This document shows positions 38,669-48,718 of a stretch of 64,000 nt of DNA, in pieces. The stretch lies in contig NZ_JACCHP010000001.1 of NCBI RefSeq assembly GCF_016031625.1, positions 1-64,000 of the forward strand, written 5' to 3'. The stretch comes from Bradyrhizobium agreste (GTDB lineage: Bacteria > Pseudomonadota > Alphaproteobacteria > Rhizobiales > Xanthobacteraceae). The position numbers were made by a program, and so were the translations under genes. The notes beneath the pieces are model-generated. The model was not told the origin of the DNA and did no database searches. It saw only the letters and a program-made list of their open reading frames with translations. Each line of letters opens with the position of its first letter. The first letter of the stretch is position 1.

Positions 38669-40330
38669 ATGACATCGAAGCCGGACGATCTTCCGTCGGA
38701 TCTCGCAAGCGCCTACCTTGCGCTGCTGGCCGAGCGCGAGGCGTTGCAGGCTGAACGCGATGTGGCAGTCGCGGATGCCGCCAACGCGCGGGCGGAGCTA
38801 TCGGACAGCGAGGTGCTGATCGCTCATCTTGAGCTACGGATCGAGAAGCTCAAACGCGAACTGCACGGGCAGCGCTCCGAGGGCACGGCGCGGCTACTCG
38901 AGCAGTTGGAATTGGAGCTCGAAGAACTCGCCACCACGGCGACCGAGAATGAGCTGGCTGCGCAGGCTGCCGCGGCAAAAACCCAGAGCGTGAGCGCCTT
39001 CACGCGCAAGCGGCCGGTGCGCAAACCGTGGCCGGACGACATCGAACGTGAGCGCGTCGTCATCAAGGCTCCAACGACCTGCGCCTGCTGCGGCGGATCG
39101 CGGCTGGCGAAGGTCGGCGAGGATGTGACCAAGACGCTGGAGGAGATTCCGCGTCGCTTTAAGGTCATCGAGACGGTACGCGAGAAGTTCACCTGCCGCG
39201 ATTGCGAGAAGATCAGCCAGCCGCCGGCACCGTTCCATGCGACGCCCCGCGGCTTCATCGGCCCACAATTGTTGGCGACGATTTTGTTCGAAAAAATCGG
39301 CATGCATATCCCGCTCAACCGCCAGAGCGTGCGCTTCAAGGCCGAGAAGATCGATCTGCCGCTGTCGACGCTGGCCGACCAGGTCGGCCACGGAACCTTC
39401 GCCGTCATGCCGCTGTTCCAGCTGATCGAGCGTCATGTGCTCGCGGCCGAGCGCCTTCATGGCGACGACACCACCATCCGCATCCCGGCGAAGGGCAAAT
39501 GCACGACCGGCCGGATCTGGACGTATGTGCGGGATGACCGGCCGTTCGCCGGGCCTGCGCCGCCGGCGGGGGTCTATTATGCCTCGGGCAATCGACGGGG
39601 CGAAAATCCTCAGAGGCATCTGGCCGCCTTCGTCGGCATTCTACAGGCGGATTGCTATGGCGGCTTCGAGCCGTTGTTCGACCCAAAAAGGAAAGCAATG
39701 CCGATCACGCCGGCATTTTGCCTGGCCCATGCGCGGCGGGGGTTCTTCGAGCTGGCTGACATCGAGAAAGCCGCCCGGGAAGGCAAGGGCAAACCGGTCT
39801 CTCCGATCGCGCTGGAGGCGGTCAGGCGTCTGGATGCGTTGTTCGAGATCGAGCGCGCCATCAACGGCCGTAGCGCCGACGAGCGGCGTGCCGTGCGCCA
39901 GGAGCGGAGCAAGCCGCTGCTCGACGACATGCACGACTGGCTGCTCCGCGAGCGAGAAAGCCTCTCGCGCTCCGCCGAGGTCCTGAAGCCCATGAACTAC
40001 ATGCTTAAGCGCTGGGACGACTTCGTCCGCTTCCTCGACGATGGCAGGATCTGCTTGACCAACAATTGCGCTGAGCGTGCATTGAGAGGCATTGCCTTGG
40101 GACGGCGCAACTGGACCTTGGCTGGCAGCTAGCGTGGCGCCGATCGTGCAGCTATCATGCTGACGATGATCACGACCTGTCGCCTCAACGACGTCGATCC
40201 CAAGGCTTGGCTCGCCGACGTCCTCGCCCGGATCGCTGATCTTCCCACCTCGCGTCTGCGCGAACTGCTGCCCTGGGAATGGAAGCTCCTGCACGAAGCC
40301 GGCAAGTCCGCCAATCAGCAAGCCGCCTGA
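38669..40330 (+). pseudogene. tnpC: IS66 transposase TnpC with one in-frame amber codon
   Basis: The 553-codon frame is open except for TAG at 40130-40132. It has a leucine-zipper-like N-terminal part (LELRIEKLKRELHGQRSEG), a zinc-finger-like CACCGGSRLAKVGEDVTKTL, the first catalytic Asp in AERLHGDDTTIRIPAKG, ILQADCYGGFEPL with the second, and the Glu in TNNCAERALRGIALGRRNW. The stop replaces the Asp codon of the usual GSDRGA motif (GGC AGC TAG CGT). Downstream, AIMLTMITTCRLNDVDPKAW runs in the same frame to TGA 40328-40330. The truncated 487-residue product keeps all three catalytic residues but loses the conserved tail. Confidence 0.92.
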
Positions 40331-40408
40331 CCCTTCACGCAACGCCATCGTAGAACTCGCCGTGCTCGCGCGCATGCGTCAATCAGGCGGCCTTCGTCGT
40401 ATGCGTAC

Positions 40409-40416
40409 TGAAAAGG
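40409..40416. repeat. 8-bp target-site duplication, right copy (IS66 element 2)
   Basis: TGAAAAGG, identical to 37811-37818. Confidence 0.92.
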
Positions 40417-40549
40417 TGAGTTCAGACCAACTGAAACTCGATCATCTGTACCAGCTCGGGGCTGGCGGGACTAACGTCGATGCACGCGCGAGCTGCGAGC
40501 CGGCCAGCGCACCGCCAGCGGGTCCCAAAGCGGTGCAAACGATTGCATG

Positions 40550-40690
40550 GTAAGCGTCGCTTTCAGGCTACGGCTTGGAGGGCTTGAGCGCGGTAGGCAG
40601 CCTTGGGCAGTAGCTGGTCGATGTCGCGGTTTGGATGCTCGTTGACGATCCTGGTCGTTTGGTCATGCATAGCCAGTAATGACCGAAATC
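40550..40690 (-). pseudogene. IS66 right-end scrap with transposase C-terminus
   Basis: The motif GTAAGCGTCGC at 40550 is a typical IS66 terminus. Just inside it, the minus strand encodes VNEHPNRDIDQLLPKAAYRA and ends at a stop (40563-40565). This resembles the IS66 tail pattern (position of RIDxLLPW). The rest of that element is gone. Confidence 0.5.
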
Positions 40691-41169
40691 GCGGCCCACG
40701 CATGACGACGAGCACTCATTGATCAGTGTCGCAAGTCGCGGAAGATTCGCCAGTTGTGGCCGTGACCAGCTTTTGCAATCAACCAGTGCTATGTGGTCTC
40801 ATTGGGCAAGAAGTTACCGTGCAACCAACCGGCGGAATCAGACCTATATGCTTGAGCGAGTTCCTGAAACTTCGGAGCCCACCGTTAATGCTGGACGAGA
40901 TCCGCGCCTGTTTGGGAAACCGGACACGGGCATAGGCCGCAACGGACTTTCCGGGATTTCGAAGAAGCGCAATGTCGTCTCAAGAGCGGCGCTCAGGATA
41001 TCAGCCGATTGAATTTGCGGTCAGCGCAGAACCGAGCGCGCGCTGGCGGGACAGCCCGTATGAGCGCTGGCCTGCCGGGCAAGATGAGCGCTTACACCTT
41101 TATCGAGGTTAACGTTTCGTGAAGGCCGCTTGCGAATGACTGCACCCGGTGCAGAGGTGAGCCGACCGA
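40691..41169. other. Unassigned DNA 3' of the dioxygenase gene
   Basis: No gene recognised; a plus-strand frame at 40726-40935 has no family resemblance. Confidence 0.35.
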
Positions 41170-42018
41170 TCAAGCAAAGTATACAAAGAACCGAGCCTCG
41201 ATGCTCTCACGAGGCTTCGCATTGGGAACAGCGCGACGATTATCAAATCCTGTGTGCGGTGCCTGGGCATTGCAGCTTATCTCGGAGTCATACCCCTTAA
41301 ACAGGATAACTTCGTCCGGCGCCATCTCGGGGAAGTAGTACCAGCGGTGAAGCGGATTATGGTGAAGAACGGCACTCTTCCATTCGCTGCCCGTATCTGA
41401 GGTGTAGTCGTGCACGACAATGTCAGCGTCCGGAACGGTAGAGTGATCGCAAACCGTTAAGAGATTATCTTGCGGAGGAGGCGAGACAGCCCGCCAAGCT
41501 TGAATGAGCATCAACCGGGAATAAGATCGAATGGGAATGCCCAGCGTTTGATTCTCACGCGCGGCTACCATAGGGACGGAGATCGACGCATAGTCGATGT
41601 GAGCCATTCCGGCAGCCCCCCTCACTCCTGGAGCGGCACTTTGAGCGGCAGAACGAACAATAACGCCATCTCGTTTCGGTACTACCCATGACGCATTAAA
41701 ATAGTTCTTGATGAAGGGAACCATCTCATCCAAATATCTGGCGCCCATGCCCTCTGCGTTTAGCTCGTTTGCACACGAGGTCTTGTGCTTGACTAAAACA
41801 AAGCCCTCCTTGTCAAGCGATAGCTCATTCACGATGGGCCGCGCGTCGCGGATGGTCACATCATAGTTGAGCATAGAGAGACTTTCGTATCTCGGAAACG
41901 AAACTTCCGTGGCCTTTTCCTCAGGCGATCGCCGAGCGAAGGCCATTTGCCCCTGCACGCACTCGAGACCGTCACGATTTACTCGCGCTGTCGACGAAGC
42001 TCGTTCCATATTGCCCAT
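41170..42018 (-). CDS. CmcJ/NvfI-type Fe(II)/2-oxoglutarate-dependent oxygenase-like protein
   Basis: The 282-residue protein has the layout of the CmcJ_NvfI_EfuI family: an N-terminal YDVTIRDARPIVNELSLDKEGF, then GAAGMAHIDYASIS (probable iron ligands His and Asp), LMLIQAWRAVSPPPQDNLL (where relatives have NVWRPL), YFPEMAPDEVILFKGYDSE, APHTGFDNRR (second His) and RESIEARFFVYF. Members hydroxylate or desaturate specialised metabolites such as cephalosporins and fungal polyketides. All expected ligand positions look present. GGGAG precedes ATG 42018 at 9 nt. No biosynthetic cluster is adjacent, so the substrate is unknown. Confidence 0.82.
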   Translation of the reverse strand: MGNMERASSTARVNRDGLECVQGQMAFARRSPEEKATEVSFPRYESLSMLNYDVTIRDARPIVNELSLDKEGFVLVKHKTSCANELNAEGMGARYLDEMVPFIKNYFNASWVVPKRDGVIVRSAAQSAAPGVRGAAGMAHIDYASISVPMVAARENQTLGIPIRSYSRLMLIQAWRAVSPPPQDNLLTVCDHSTVPDADIVVHDYTSDTGSEWKSAVLHHNPLHRWYYFPEMAPDEVILFKGYDSEISCNAQAPHTGFDNRRAVPNAKPRESIEARFFVYFA

Positions 42019-42362
42019 GGCTGTTTTTCTCCCTCGTCCGAGTTCCCTGATGAAAGATTATAGGCAAGAGAGCACGCTCAATTCCCGCGAAAAATTGCGC
42101 CTCTGTGCGGAAATTGTGCAAATATTCTCGCCATTTGCGTCGGTTTCAACGACAAACGCGTGAAGTAAGGAAGAACAATCATGCAGAGCAACTCAAGAGT
42201 GGCAAAATACAGCTCATTGGGGCGAGGCTGGCGACTGACTAGTCTCGCAGAGCTTCTCAATGAGCGATCAATTGTTCATCGCGATTGGCCGCTCGACATA
42301 AAAATAGCCGGATCCCGCTGAGCTCGCCTTCGCGCGTCCGCATCCCGATAGTGTGGGCGCCT
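42019..42362. other. Upstream region of the oxygenase gene
   Basis: Should carry the promoter of the oxygenase gene. AT-rich patches occur near 42050-42190, but no convincing promoter pair was identified. No gene recognised. Confidence 0.35.
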
Positions 42363-42623
42363 CTATCGTGTACCGTTGTCCCCGTTCGGCGGTGCTCTCA
42401 TCCATGATGGGATCGGATCGAGGGACGTGCGATACACCTCTGTGTTTTCCGCACTCGTGACCCGTACGGCGCAACCACTACCCTTAAGCTCGGGACGGAC
42501 AATACATAATTCGGCCGCAAGCTGGTCAGCTCTATCGGAGGCGACTTCGAGATTTTCGAGGATGAGACCGCCCTGGTTCTTGAGTTCCTCACCAACTACA
42601 AGATCAAAGGAGTAGTACGGCAT
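42363..42623 (-). CDS. DUF6894 family protein
   Basis: From ATG 42623 the 86-residue product starts MPYYSFDLVVGEELKNQGG, followed by LENLEVASDRADQLAAEL, and later CAVRVTSAENTEVYRTSL. This is the pattern of the small, very common rhizobial DUF6894 proteins (MPRYFFD..., acidic insert, E/DVRDE...). Their function is not known; they are often present in many copies in Bradyrhizobiaceae. The frame continues upstream to 42680, but homology starts at 42623. The C-terminal 12 residues (MRAPPNGDNGTR) look non-native. Confidence 0.68.
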   Translation of the reverse strand: MPYYSFDLVVGEELKNQGGLILENLEVASDRADQLAAELCIVRPELKGSGCAVRVTSAENTEVYRTSLDPIPSWMRAPPNGDNGTR

Positions 42624-43398
42624 CTGAATTTTCCACATTCTTTGACTTGGAATGGATCCTCGGGCTACTTCGAAGGGCACAGATTTCCAGTCGTTTTAAC
42701 ATCAAGAAGAGCGGCACCGACTTCGTCGACGATCGGCTTATCTTCGCTCTTGGTCAGGTTACGCGCACGAAGGGGCGAGAAGAACTAAAGTGCGGCGCGA
42801 ATCAGAGAAAGATCTGCACGATCTTGCTGAAATGTGAGTTTTTTCTTCGGGTTGCGGAACGTTTTACCATAAACGGTCTCTCGATCTACTCGCCCCCGAG
42901 ATCGCGAGGGATATTGAGTCGGTCCGGGCTTTTAACGCCAGGTCACGGAAAAGCTCCATTCTGCAGGCCGATGCCTATGATGGATACAATGAGCTTTATG
43001 AGGCCTCCCGCCGGGGCTGATCACATCAGCGCTCTGTTGGGGCCACGCCAGAAGGCAGTTTTTAAGCTTGTGGACATCGCGGCAAATTCCCGGCGCGGCA
43101 AGCAGGCAACGGTGATCTCGACTGTTGCGCTGGAGGCGGTCAAACGCACGATGCGCTGTTTGAGAGGTTTGAGATCTAACGCGACATCAACAGCGTTGCC
43201 GCCGACGAGCGGTTGCGAGACCGCGGGAGCGAAGCCCGTCACTGCTGACGCGCTGGAGACCTGGCTTCGCGAGCAGCGGGGCCGCCTGTCGCGCTCGGCG
43301 TCGGTCTCCGGGCCGATCGACTATATGCTTAAGCGCTAGGATCGGGTCGCCTGCTGGCCGCATCTGCTTGTTACGGATGGTGTTGAGAAGCTCTCTCG

Positions 43399-44601
43399 TC
43401 AGTTCATGACAACCTTTTTTTGGCTTCTCCTTCCAGGCCGCCACCATCCGTTCGTACGCCTGCTCGACGCGTGCGACGTAGCCAGCTTCCCGCTCGCGGA
43501 GTTCCTTGATCCAGTAGTCCCGACCCGGGCCGGCCTTGCCATAGGCACGGGGCGCTCCAGCCTTGAGGGCCACCTTCCGGAGTTTCATCGCTGTAAACGC
43601 TGGGCGCGCGTAAGCATAATCTTTCCCGGTCGTCAGGATGTGCCAGATCATCACTGCGAGCTTACGTGCCGTCGCGACGGCCGCGACTCCAGGCCCATGC
43701 TTCCTCTGAATGCGGTTGAAGAAGGCCCGCAGCGGCCCTGGCGCCGTCTTGGCTGACCAGGCCGCTTCAACCAGCATCTTGCGGGCGTCACGATTACCCT
43801 GTTTCGAGATGCGACCATGTCTTGCCGGGCGCTCTCCCGATTGTCGAATCCGAGGGGTCAAACCGAAGTAGCTGCTCAGCTTATCCGGTGACGGGAAGCG
43901 TGCGATGTCGCCGATCGAAGCCAGCACAGTCGAAGCAACGACCGAACTCACGCCCGGAATCGTCATCAGCTTGAGGGCCCGTGGATCATCCAGAGCCTCT
44001 TGCGCCACGACTTTGTCGATCTCCAACAGCTGTTTTGTCACGCGTTCGAGTTCCGCGATCAGACGCTGGAGCATCGCATATTCTTCCGGTGGAAGCGGCA
44101 GACTCTCGAGCCAACGTTGCCCGGACTGGCCGAAGAGGTGCGTTTGTAGGGCGGTATGAGATTGGCATGTAGGATTGCCTTCATGCGTCCCTTAATTCTG
44201 ACGATCTGCGCCAAGACGCCAGCGCGCTCGGCCATGTGCCGCCGGCGGCCATAGGTATCCTCGTCGGCAACCCAGACCTCAGGCAAAAAACCGGCAGCAT
44301 GCAACTTTGCCAGGGTTACAGCATTGATCTTATCCGTTTTGATTCGCGCATAGGCGATCGCTCGAACAAGCCTCGGGTTGGCGACCGCGACGCGCTTAAC
44401 ATGCGGGCGCAGAAGACGTTCGACCGCCGCGCTGTTGCCCGTCACCTCGATGACCACTTCATCCTCTCGGCTGAGTGTTTTGGCGAACGCGACAAGTCTA
44501 TCGTGGACAAGATCTACGCGGAGTTGTCGGGTTATCACACCGTCCTCCAGAATAGCGACCTGCGCGAAGGATCGGTGGATGTCCATGCCGACGATTCTCA
44601 T
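43399..44601 (-). pseudogene. IS110-family transposase, copy B (two frameshifts)
   Basis: The start MRIVGMDIHRSFAQVAILED at 44601 is intact here, unlike in copy A. A base is lost near 44141 (GGTGCGTTTG against GGTGGCCTTTG in copy A), separating the N-terminal RuvC-like domain from the rest. An extra C near 43416 shifts the last codons past the native stop (43399-43401). The C-terminal domain with GRISKQGNRDARKMLV is otherwise conserved. Copy A and copy B together define an intact ancestral protein of about 400 residues. Confidence 0.9.
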
Positions 44602-44818
44602 GTTTGGTTCTCCTTTGTTTCGGAGCCAGTGGCTTGCACGACATCTACGGATCCGCGCTCACAGCGCAGCCGGGCAAGTCGTAGGGGGCGGCCAAGTAAC
44701 AACGCGAGCTCGCAGCTCATGGACAGGACGGCCTGCCACCGTTTCATGCTCCAGACGCCCCTATCCCGGCCTTGGTAAGCTAACCCGGAAACGAGACGTC
44801 GATAGCATCATGCCCTTT
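44602..44818 (-). ncRNA. Candidate IS110 left-end guide (bridge) RNA region, copy B
   Basis: Homologous to 8580-8796 of copy A, with only a few differences near the outer end (for example GAGACGTCGATAGC against GAGGTGTCGACAGC). AACAACGC is at 44698-44705, identical to the bases to the right of the insertion (44819-44826). Assignment by position only. Confidence 0.42.
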
Positions 44819-45035
44819 AACAACGCCGCCGAGCGTCCGCTGCGGGGGGCTTCGCCATGGGGCGTAAATCCCGGTTGTTCGCCGCCTCCGAACGGGAAGC
44901 CGATCGAGCCGCGACCATGGTAACGCCGTTTATGACGGCGAAGCTCAATGATGTCGATCTACAAGCTCTTACCGGCCGGCGTGGTCGCCCACATCGCCGA
45001 CACAACGCAAAAACATGCGAATAGAACACGACCCT

Positions 45036-45475
45036 AACGTCTTCGGCCGCCTGCCCGGCGAAAGTGACCATTCCGCGGGCCTTGGTGGGAGGGTTACCTT
45101 TCTCTCGAGGATAGAGAGGCGCTAGGGTTCTTTCTTCCAGGGACGCCTGCAGCTATGATGTCAATAGATCAATGGCAAGGTCTTACTGGTCCAGGAGCAT
45201 CAGAGTGTGCGCGAAACGGCGGGATGTGAACGAGGATCGTTGTGCAGGAGGCACTCGTCCGCCGCATTTGATATGCTCGCTAGGAGTTACTTGCTAGATA
45301 GACGTTGACCACCAAAGCTCATAGCATCCGGCTCTCAAGCGCCGGGTGCGATGAGTCTCCTTGTGATGATCTTCGCAAGCCCCCGGCCGGCGCGCAGAAT
45401 CTTGGCCGTATCGGGGGCTACGTTGAAACAACTCCGATCTAAACCGGGTAGTATCCCTCGTGAATCACGTGGAGA
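45036..45475. other. Gap 3' of the thioesterase gene
   Basis: No gene recognised. A stem AGCCCCCG/CGGGGGCT with a 26-nt loop lies at 45378-45419, about 60-100 bp after the thioesterase stop, and could help end that transcript. It lacks a U-tract. Confidence 0.4.
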
Positions 45476-46351
45476 TCAACGCCGCTCGCGCAACGCGGCC
45501 TCCTGAGCAACGGATGCTACTAACGTGCCATCACGTTTAAAAATCAGGCCGCGCGCAATGCCGCGCCCGCCTTGCGAGCTTGGCGAATCTTTGACGTAAA
45601 GCAGCCAGTCGTCGGCACGGAATGGACGGTGAAACCAAATTGCATGGTCGAGACTAGCCGCCAGCATCCGCCCGTCAAAGACCGTGCGGCCGTAGCGAGC
45701 CATCACTGCATCGAGCAGCGACCAATCCGAAGCATACGCTAGCGCACACAGATGCAATGCCGGATCGTCGGGCAGCTTCGCGGTAGGCTTGATCCAGAAA
45801 CGAATGCAGCCGCTATCGATCTTCTGACCGATGTAAGGGCCGATGTCGACTGGGCGCACTTCAATCGCGCCTTCTGAATTTGCACAACCGGGTTCGTACC
45901 AGCGGCGGATGCGTTCCGGGATTTTGGCATACATCGGCATCTTAGATAATTCTCCAGCGGTGAGCGCTTCCGGCATAGGCGCGTCGGGAATCCTATCCTG
46001 GTGCTCAAAGACGCTCTGCTCATCGATGTGAAATGACACGATCACAGAGCAGATCACGTCGCCGCGCTGAATGGCGATGACTCGCCGGGTCGAATAGCTC
46101 TTGCCATCGCGCAGGGGTTCGACCTTATATATGATCGGTACTCTCCGGTCACCGGGCTGAATGAAATAGCAATGTAGCGAATGTGCCCTCCGGCCCTCCA
46201 CCGTACGGGATGCTGCTCTCATCGCCTGTCCGATCAGCTGGCCGCCGAATACCGGTTCCACGCCGGCATTCGGACTGTTGCCACGAAAGAGGTTTGGCTC
46301 GATCGGATCGAGGTCGAGAATGGCGAGCAGGTCGGTTTGGGTCGTGGACAT
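45476..46351 (-). CDS. tesB: Acyl-CoA thioesterase II (TesB)
   Basis: From ATG 46351 (MSTTQTDLLAILDLDPIE) the protein has 291 residues, matching TesB; the frame opens at 46396. It is a double hot-dog enzyme: N-terminal repeat with GGQLIGQAMRAASRTV and LHCYFIQPGDRRVPIIYKVE, C-terminal repeat with LDHAIWFHRPFRADDWLLY and SSQGGRGIARGLIFKRDG. The catalytic Asp (DHAIWFHRP), Thr/Ser (DSPSSQ) and Gln (SVAQE) positions of TesB are recognisable. It hydrolyses medium- and long-chain acyl-CoAs to free acids and CoA in the cytoplasm. It stands alone. Confidence 0.93.
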   Translation of the reverse strand: MSTTQTDLLAILDLDPIEPNLFRGNSPNAGVEPVFGGQLIGQAMRAASRTVEGRRAHSLHCYFIQPGDRRVPIIYKVEPLRDGKSYSTRRVIAIQRGDVICSVIVSFHIDEQSVFEHQDRIPDAPMPEALTAGELSKMPMYAKIPERIRRWYEPGCANSEGAIEVRPVDIGPYIGQKIDSGCIRFWIKPTAKLPDDPALHLCALAYASDWSLLDAVMARYGRTVFDGRMLAASLDHAIWFHRPFRADDWLLYVKDSPSSQGGRGIARGLIFKRDGTLVASVAQEAALRERR

Positions 46352-47953
46352 TTGACGTGATTTCCGTTTGTTTGGCGGCATTTTCTGGCATGGCACATGG
46401 ATAACGCCATTGGGTTCAGGGTCAGTCTCTGTCCGATGCGATGCCTGACTCTGATATGAGCTTCCTAGCGAGGCGGTGCGCTCAGTCGACGTGCTCCAAC
46501 TCGAATAACTCTAGCGACCTGCTGATCTTGATTTATGCAATGAGCAGCGCGTTCACGTGTGAATCCTGCGTTCCAGAGCGTCGCGTGATGCGGCGCATCA
46601 GCGATCGGGGCGCCCGGCGCGAGCAGCAACCACTCTCCTGAGACCGTCAGCAGCGGCTCCCTCTCTGAACGTACGAGTGGGACTTCGACTGTCCCATGGC
46701 AAAGTAACGCTTGGTTGCTTGGAGGAGGAAAGCTCGAAGCCGGTCAACTTTGACCTATAGAAACTCTCTTTTTTCAGTGAATCAGGCAAAATGGGCGGGC
46801 GAAATCGTCCTCGTGTTAGAAGGAACGTCGGCGAAACATACCGGAAATAGTTCGGCCTAGTTGGAACGAGCTACGCGCAGGGCCTCCGGCCAACAAGCAG
46901 CTGCTTGTCGGCACACCTAATTCTCCTGCCAATATCGGGAGCCCCGCCGAAAGACGGCTCCCGGCTGGGTCCCCCTCGTCCATGCCGTGGGCCGATGCGA
47001 AAATTATCAGCATTTACATTGTGCGCCTGGAACGACCGAGCTGATGCCAGCGAGGCCGCTCTCCGAAAGAGTTTCGAGTGGTAGGCCTAGACCGGATTGA
47101 GAAATGACGGGAAGTAACTTGCGCTTCAGGCAATTTCCAAGCGACTTCTTGAGCGAGGAAATTAAGGACCGCCAGCAGGGCTTCGGGCAAGACCTCTGAT
47201 CACAGAAGCGTCGCATTTATGGGTCTTGCCGCAGGAGTTCTGCTAGACTGATGTGTTTTTCGAAGAATACCACTTGAATGGCTAGGTTAGTATTCCCTCT
47301 CGAAAGCGCAGGTGAGACGTGCCTCCGAAAACTTTAATTGCGATGCAGACTGCCGGCCGGCAGGGCTCGGCCCGGCGTCTTGAAGGATTGGGCTCGATAC
47401 GATTTGTGGTCTATCTCCGAAACCGGAGCGGAAGCTCAGGAGGATGTTGTCATCGCCTACGATCGAGCGCTCGATTCGCAGGGCATAGCGTTCCGAGCTA
47501 ACGGGGCGCGATCGCAAGTACTACAAACCGCGCTCGTGTATCGGTTACCGCGCAGAGGTAGCTATTTCTCTATAGCAATCGTTGTAGGGATGATCCTATT
47601 CCTCAAAAGCTTCGCCCTGCCAAGGTACAGTCGCGATCGACGGCCTTGGCACTTCGCGAGATGCGCTTGGGCGCGACAAACTGGTGAGAATCCTGGTCGG
47701 CGATATCGGAGGAAGAACTGGCACGAGGCGACTGCAACTACTACCCGGCGGCGTCGAGACGCGATATCGGCAATTGCCTTGCGCAGTTTCACCTTGGCCT
47801 CGCAGAGATCGCAGGCGCCCTGCTCGAGTGCGCAGCGCGTGGGTTGGCAGCGCGATGAATGCGGTGCACCTGCAGCAGCTCAAGTCTGACATCACGAACA
47901 CCTCTTGGACGAAGGTTGCGTCCGTTTACCGCGCAGTGGCAGGAGAAAAACGA
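46352..47953. other. Unassigned DNA between tesB and the SDR gene
   Basis: About 1.6 kb without a gene I can support. A stem GGGAGCC/GGCTCCC is at about 46939-46964. Near 47684 a plus-strand frame reads MRILVGDIGG, which recalls the glucokinase phosphate-binding motif, but the following sequence does not continue that family. The SDR Shine-Dalgarno AGGAG is at 47941-47945. Confidence 0.35.
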
Positions 47954-48718
47954 ATGACTAAGTTGGGTTCCAGACAACTTGAACAGCAGGCGCACGCGAA
48001 AGGATGGTCACTTGAGGGTCGCGTTGCGCTGGTGACTGGAGCGGTCGGAGGGCTTGGAAAATCCATTGTGGCTGAACTGCGTGAACGCGGGGCAGACGTG
48101 CATGGTGTGGATATCGCCGGCGAAGGTGTATTCCATGCGGATCTCGCTACTGCGGCCGGTAATCGGGACATGATCGCCCATGTACTTGGCAAGGCCGGAC
48201 GTCTGGATATCCTTGTGTTGAATGCTGGATGTCAACACGTCGCTCCTCTCGATCAGTTTCCGGACGAGGAATGGATTCGTCTTCGAGCTGTAATGCTGGA
48301 TGGGCCATTCTTCGCGCTTAAGGCGGCGTGGCCGGCTTTGACGAAATCGGCCGGTGGACGTGTTGTGGTTACGGCGTCAACTGCTAGCTTCGGCGGCGCG
48401 CCACATAAAGTTGCGTACATTGCGGCAAAGCACGGCGTCCTCGGTCTGGTGCGTGTTGCCGCATTGGAGGGGGCTGCACAGGGTCTGACTGTCAACGCGA
48501 TCGCGCCCGGCTGGATGGATACCGGCATGATGCGCGGTCAGCTAGAGGCTCAGGCACAGACCCTCAATATGAGCACCGACGAGGTCATCGCCCGTTTCCA
48601 CGCGGAGACACCAGGCGGTCGTTTTGTGGATGTTAGCGAGGTCGCGGCCACCGTTGGCTTTCTCGTAAGTCCTTGTGCGTCCGGGGTGAATGGTGCATGC
48701 GTCAGCATCAGTGGTTAG
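47954..48718 (+). CDS. Short-chain dehydrogenase/reductase (3-hydroxybutyrate dehydrogenase-like)
   Basis: ATG 47954 is preceded by AGGAG (47941-47945), although the frame is open further upstream. The 254-residue protein has the cofactor motif TGAVGGLG, the Asp in HGVDIAG that favours NAD(H), the LNAG structural motif, the catalytic Ser in VVTASTASFGG and the YIAAK Tyr/Lys pair 13 residues on. It ends GVNGACVSISG, the usual SDR C-terminus (normally D/GGG). The similarity to beta-hydroxybutyrate dehydrogenases is in HKVAYIAAKHGVLGL, but the exact substrate is uncertain. Confidence 0.92.
   Translation: MTKLGSRQLEQQAHAKGWSLEGRVALVTGAVGGLGKSIVAELRERGADVHGVDIAGEGVFHADLATAAGNRDMIAHVLGKAGRLDILVLNAGCQHVAPLDQFPDEEWIRLRAVMLDGPFFALKAAWPALTKSAGGRVVVTASTASFGGAPHKVAYIAAKHGVLGLVRVAALEGAAQGLTVNAIAPGWMDTGMMRGQLEAQAQTLNMSTDEVIARFHAETPGGRFVDVSEVAATVGFLVSPCASGVNGACVSISG

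Larger units (their letters stand above)
37819..40408 (+). mobile_element. IS66-family element 2 (2590 bp, ends and target duplication intact)
   Basis: The termini read GTACGCCTCCGACGAGGACC (left) and, inward from the right, GTACGCATACGACGAAGGCC. Exact 8-bp duplications flank it. The three genes are in the canonical order with coupled tnpA/tnpB. tnpB carries a deletion and tnpC an in-frame stop, so it could move only with help in trans. It is uninterrupted at the tnpC position used by IS110 in two other IS66 copies. Confidence 0.94.
43373..44818 (-). mobile_element. IS110-family element, copy B
   Basis: Close to identical to copy A over its full ~1.45 kb, sharing both ends (ACGGATGGTG... and ...CATGCCCTTT). 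It is inserted in the same orientation at the same site of another IS66 tnpC. The scattered substitutions show the two copies are not a very recent duplication of one locus, and the flanking IS66 sequences are clearly different from each other. Confidence 0.9.
42885..45035 (+). pseudogene. IS66 transposase relic split by IS110 copy B
   Basis: Left part (42885-43372): YSPPRSRG, SSILQADAYDGYNELYEASRRG with the second Asp, then VDIAANSRRGKQATVIS, TVALEAVKR and LETWLREQRGRLSRSASV, with several shifts and stops. The left part ends at the codons for GRICL. The right part (44819 onward) begins NNAAERPLRG, then FAMGRKSRLFAASEREADR and TAKLNDVDLQAL. The insertion point between the two parts is the same conserved codon position as in IS66 element 1. 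The N-terminal half of the gene and both element ends are not recognisable. Confidence 0.85.

Noticed and set aside
38894..40375. Two minus-strand frames of about 240 codons opposite IS66 tnpC
   Set aside because: Antisense shadows of TnpC; no family resemblance.
44819..45071. Possible separate small gene after IS110 copy B
   Set aside because: The sequence is the C-terminal part of the interrupted IS66 transposase in a shifted frame (NNAAERPLRG, TAKLNDVDLQAL).
47684..47953. Upstream extension of the SDR gene by 90 codons, with a glucokinase-like MRILVGDIGG start
   Set aside because: The SDR has a well-placed AGGAG before ATG 47954 and family homology begins there. The extension does not continue the glucokinase family beyond the first motif.
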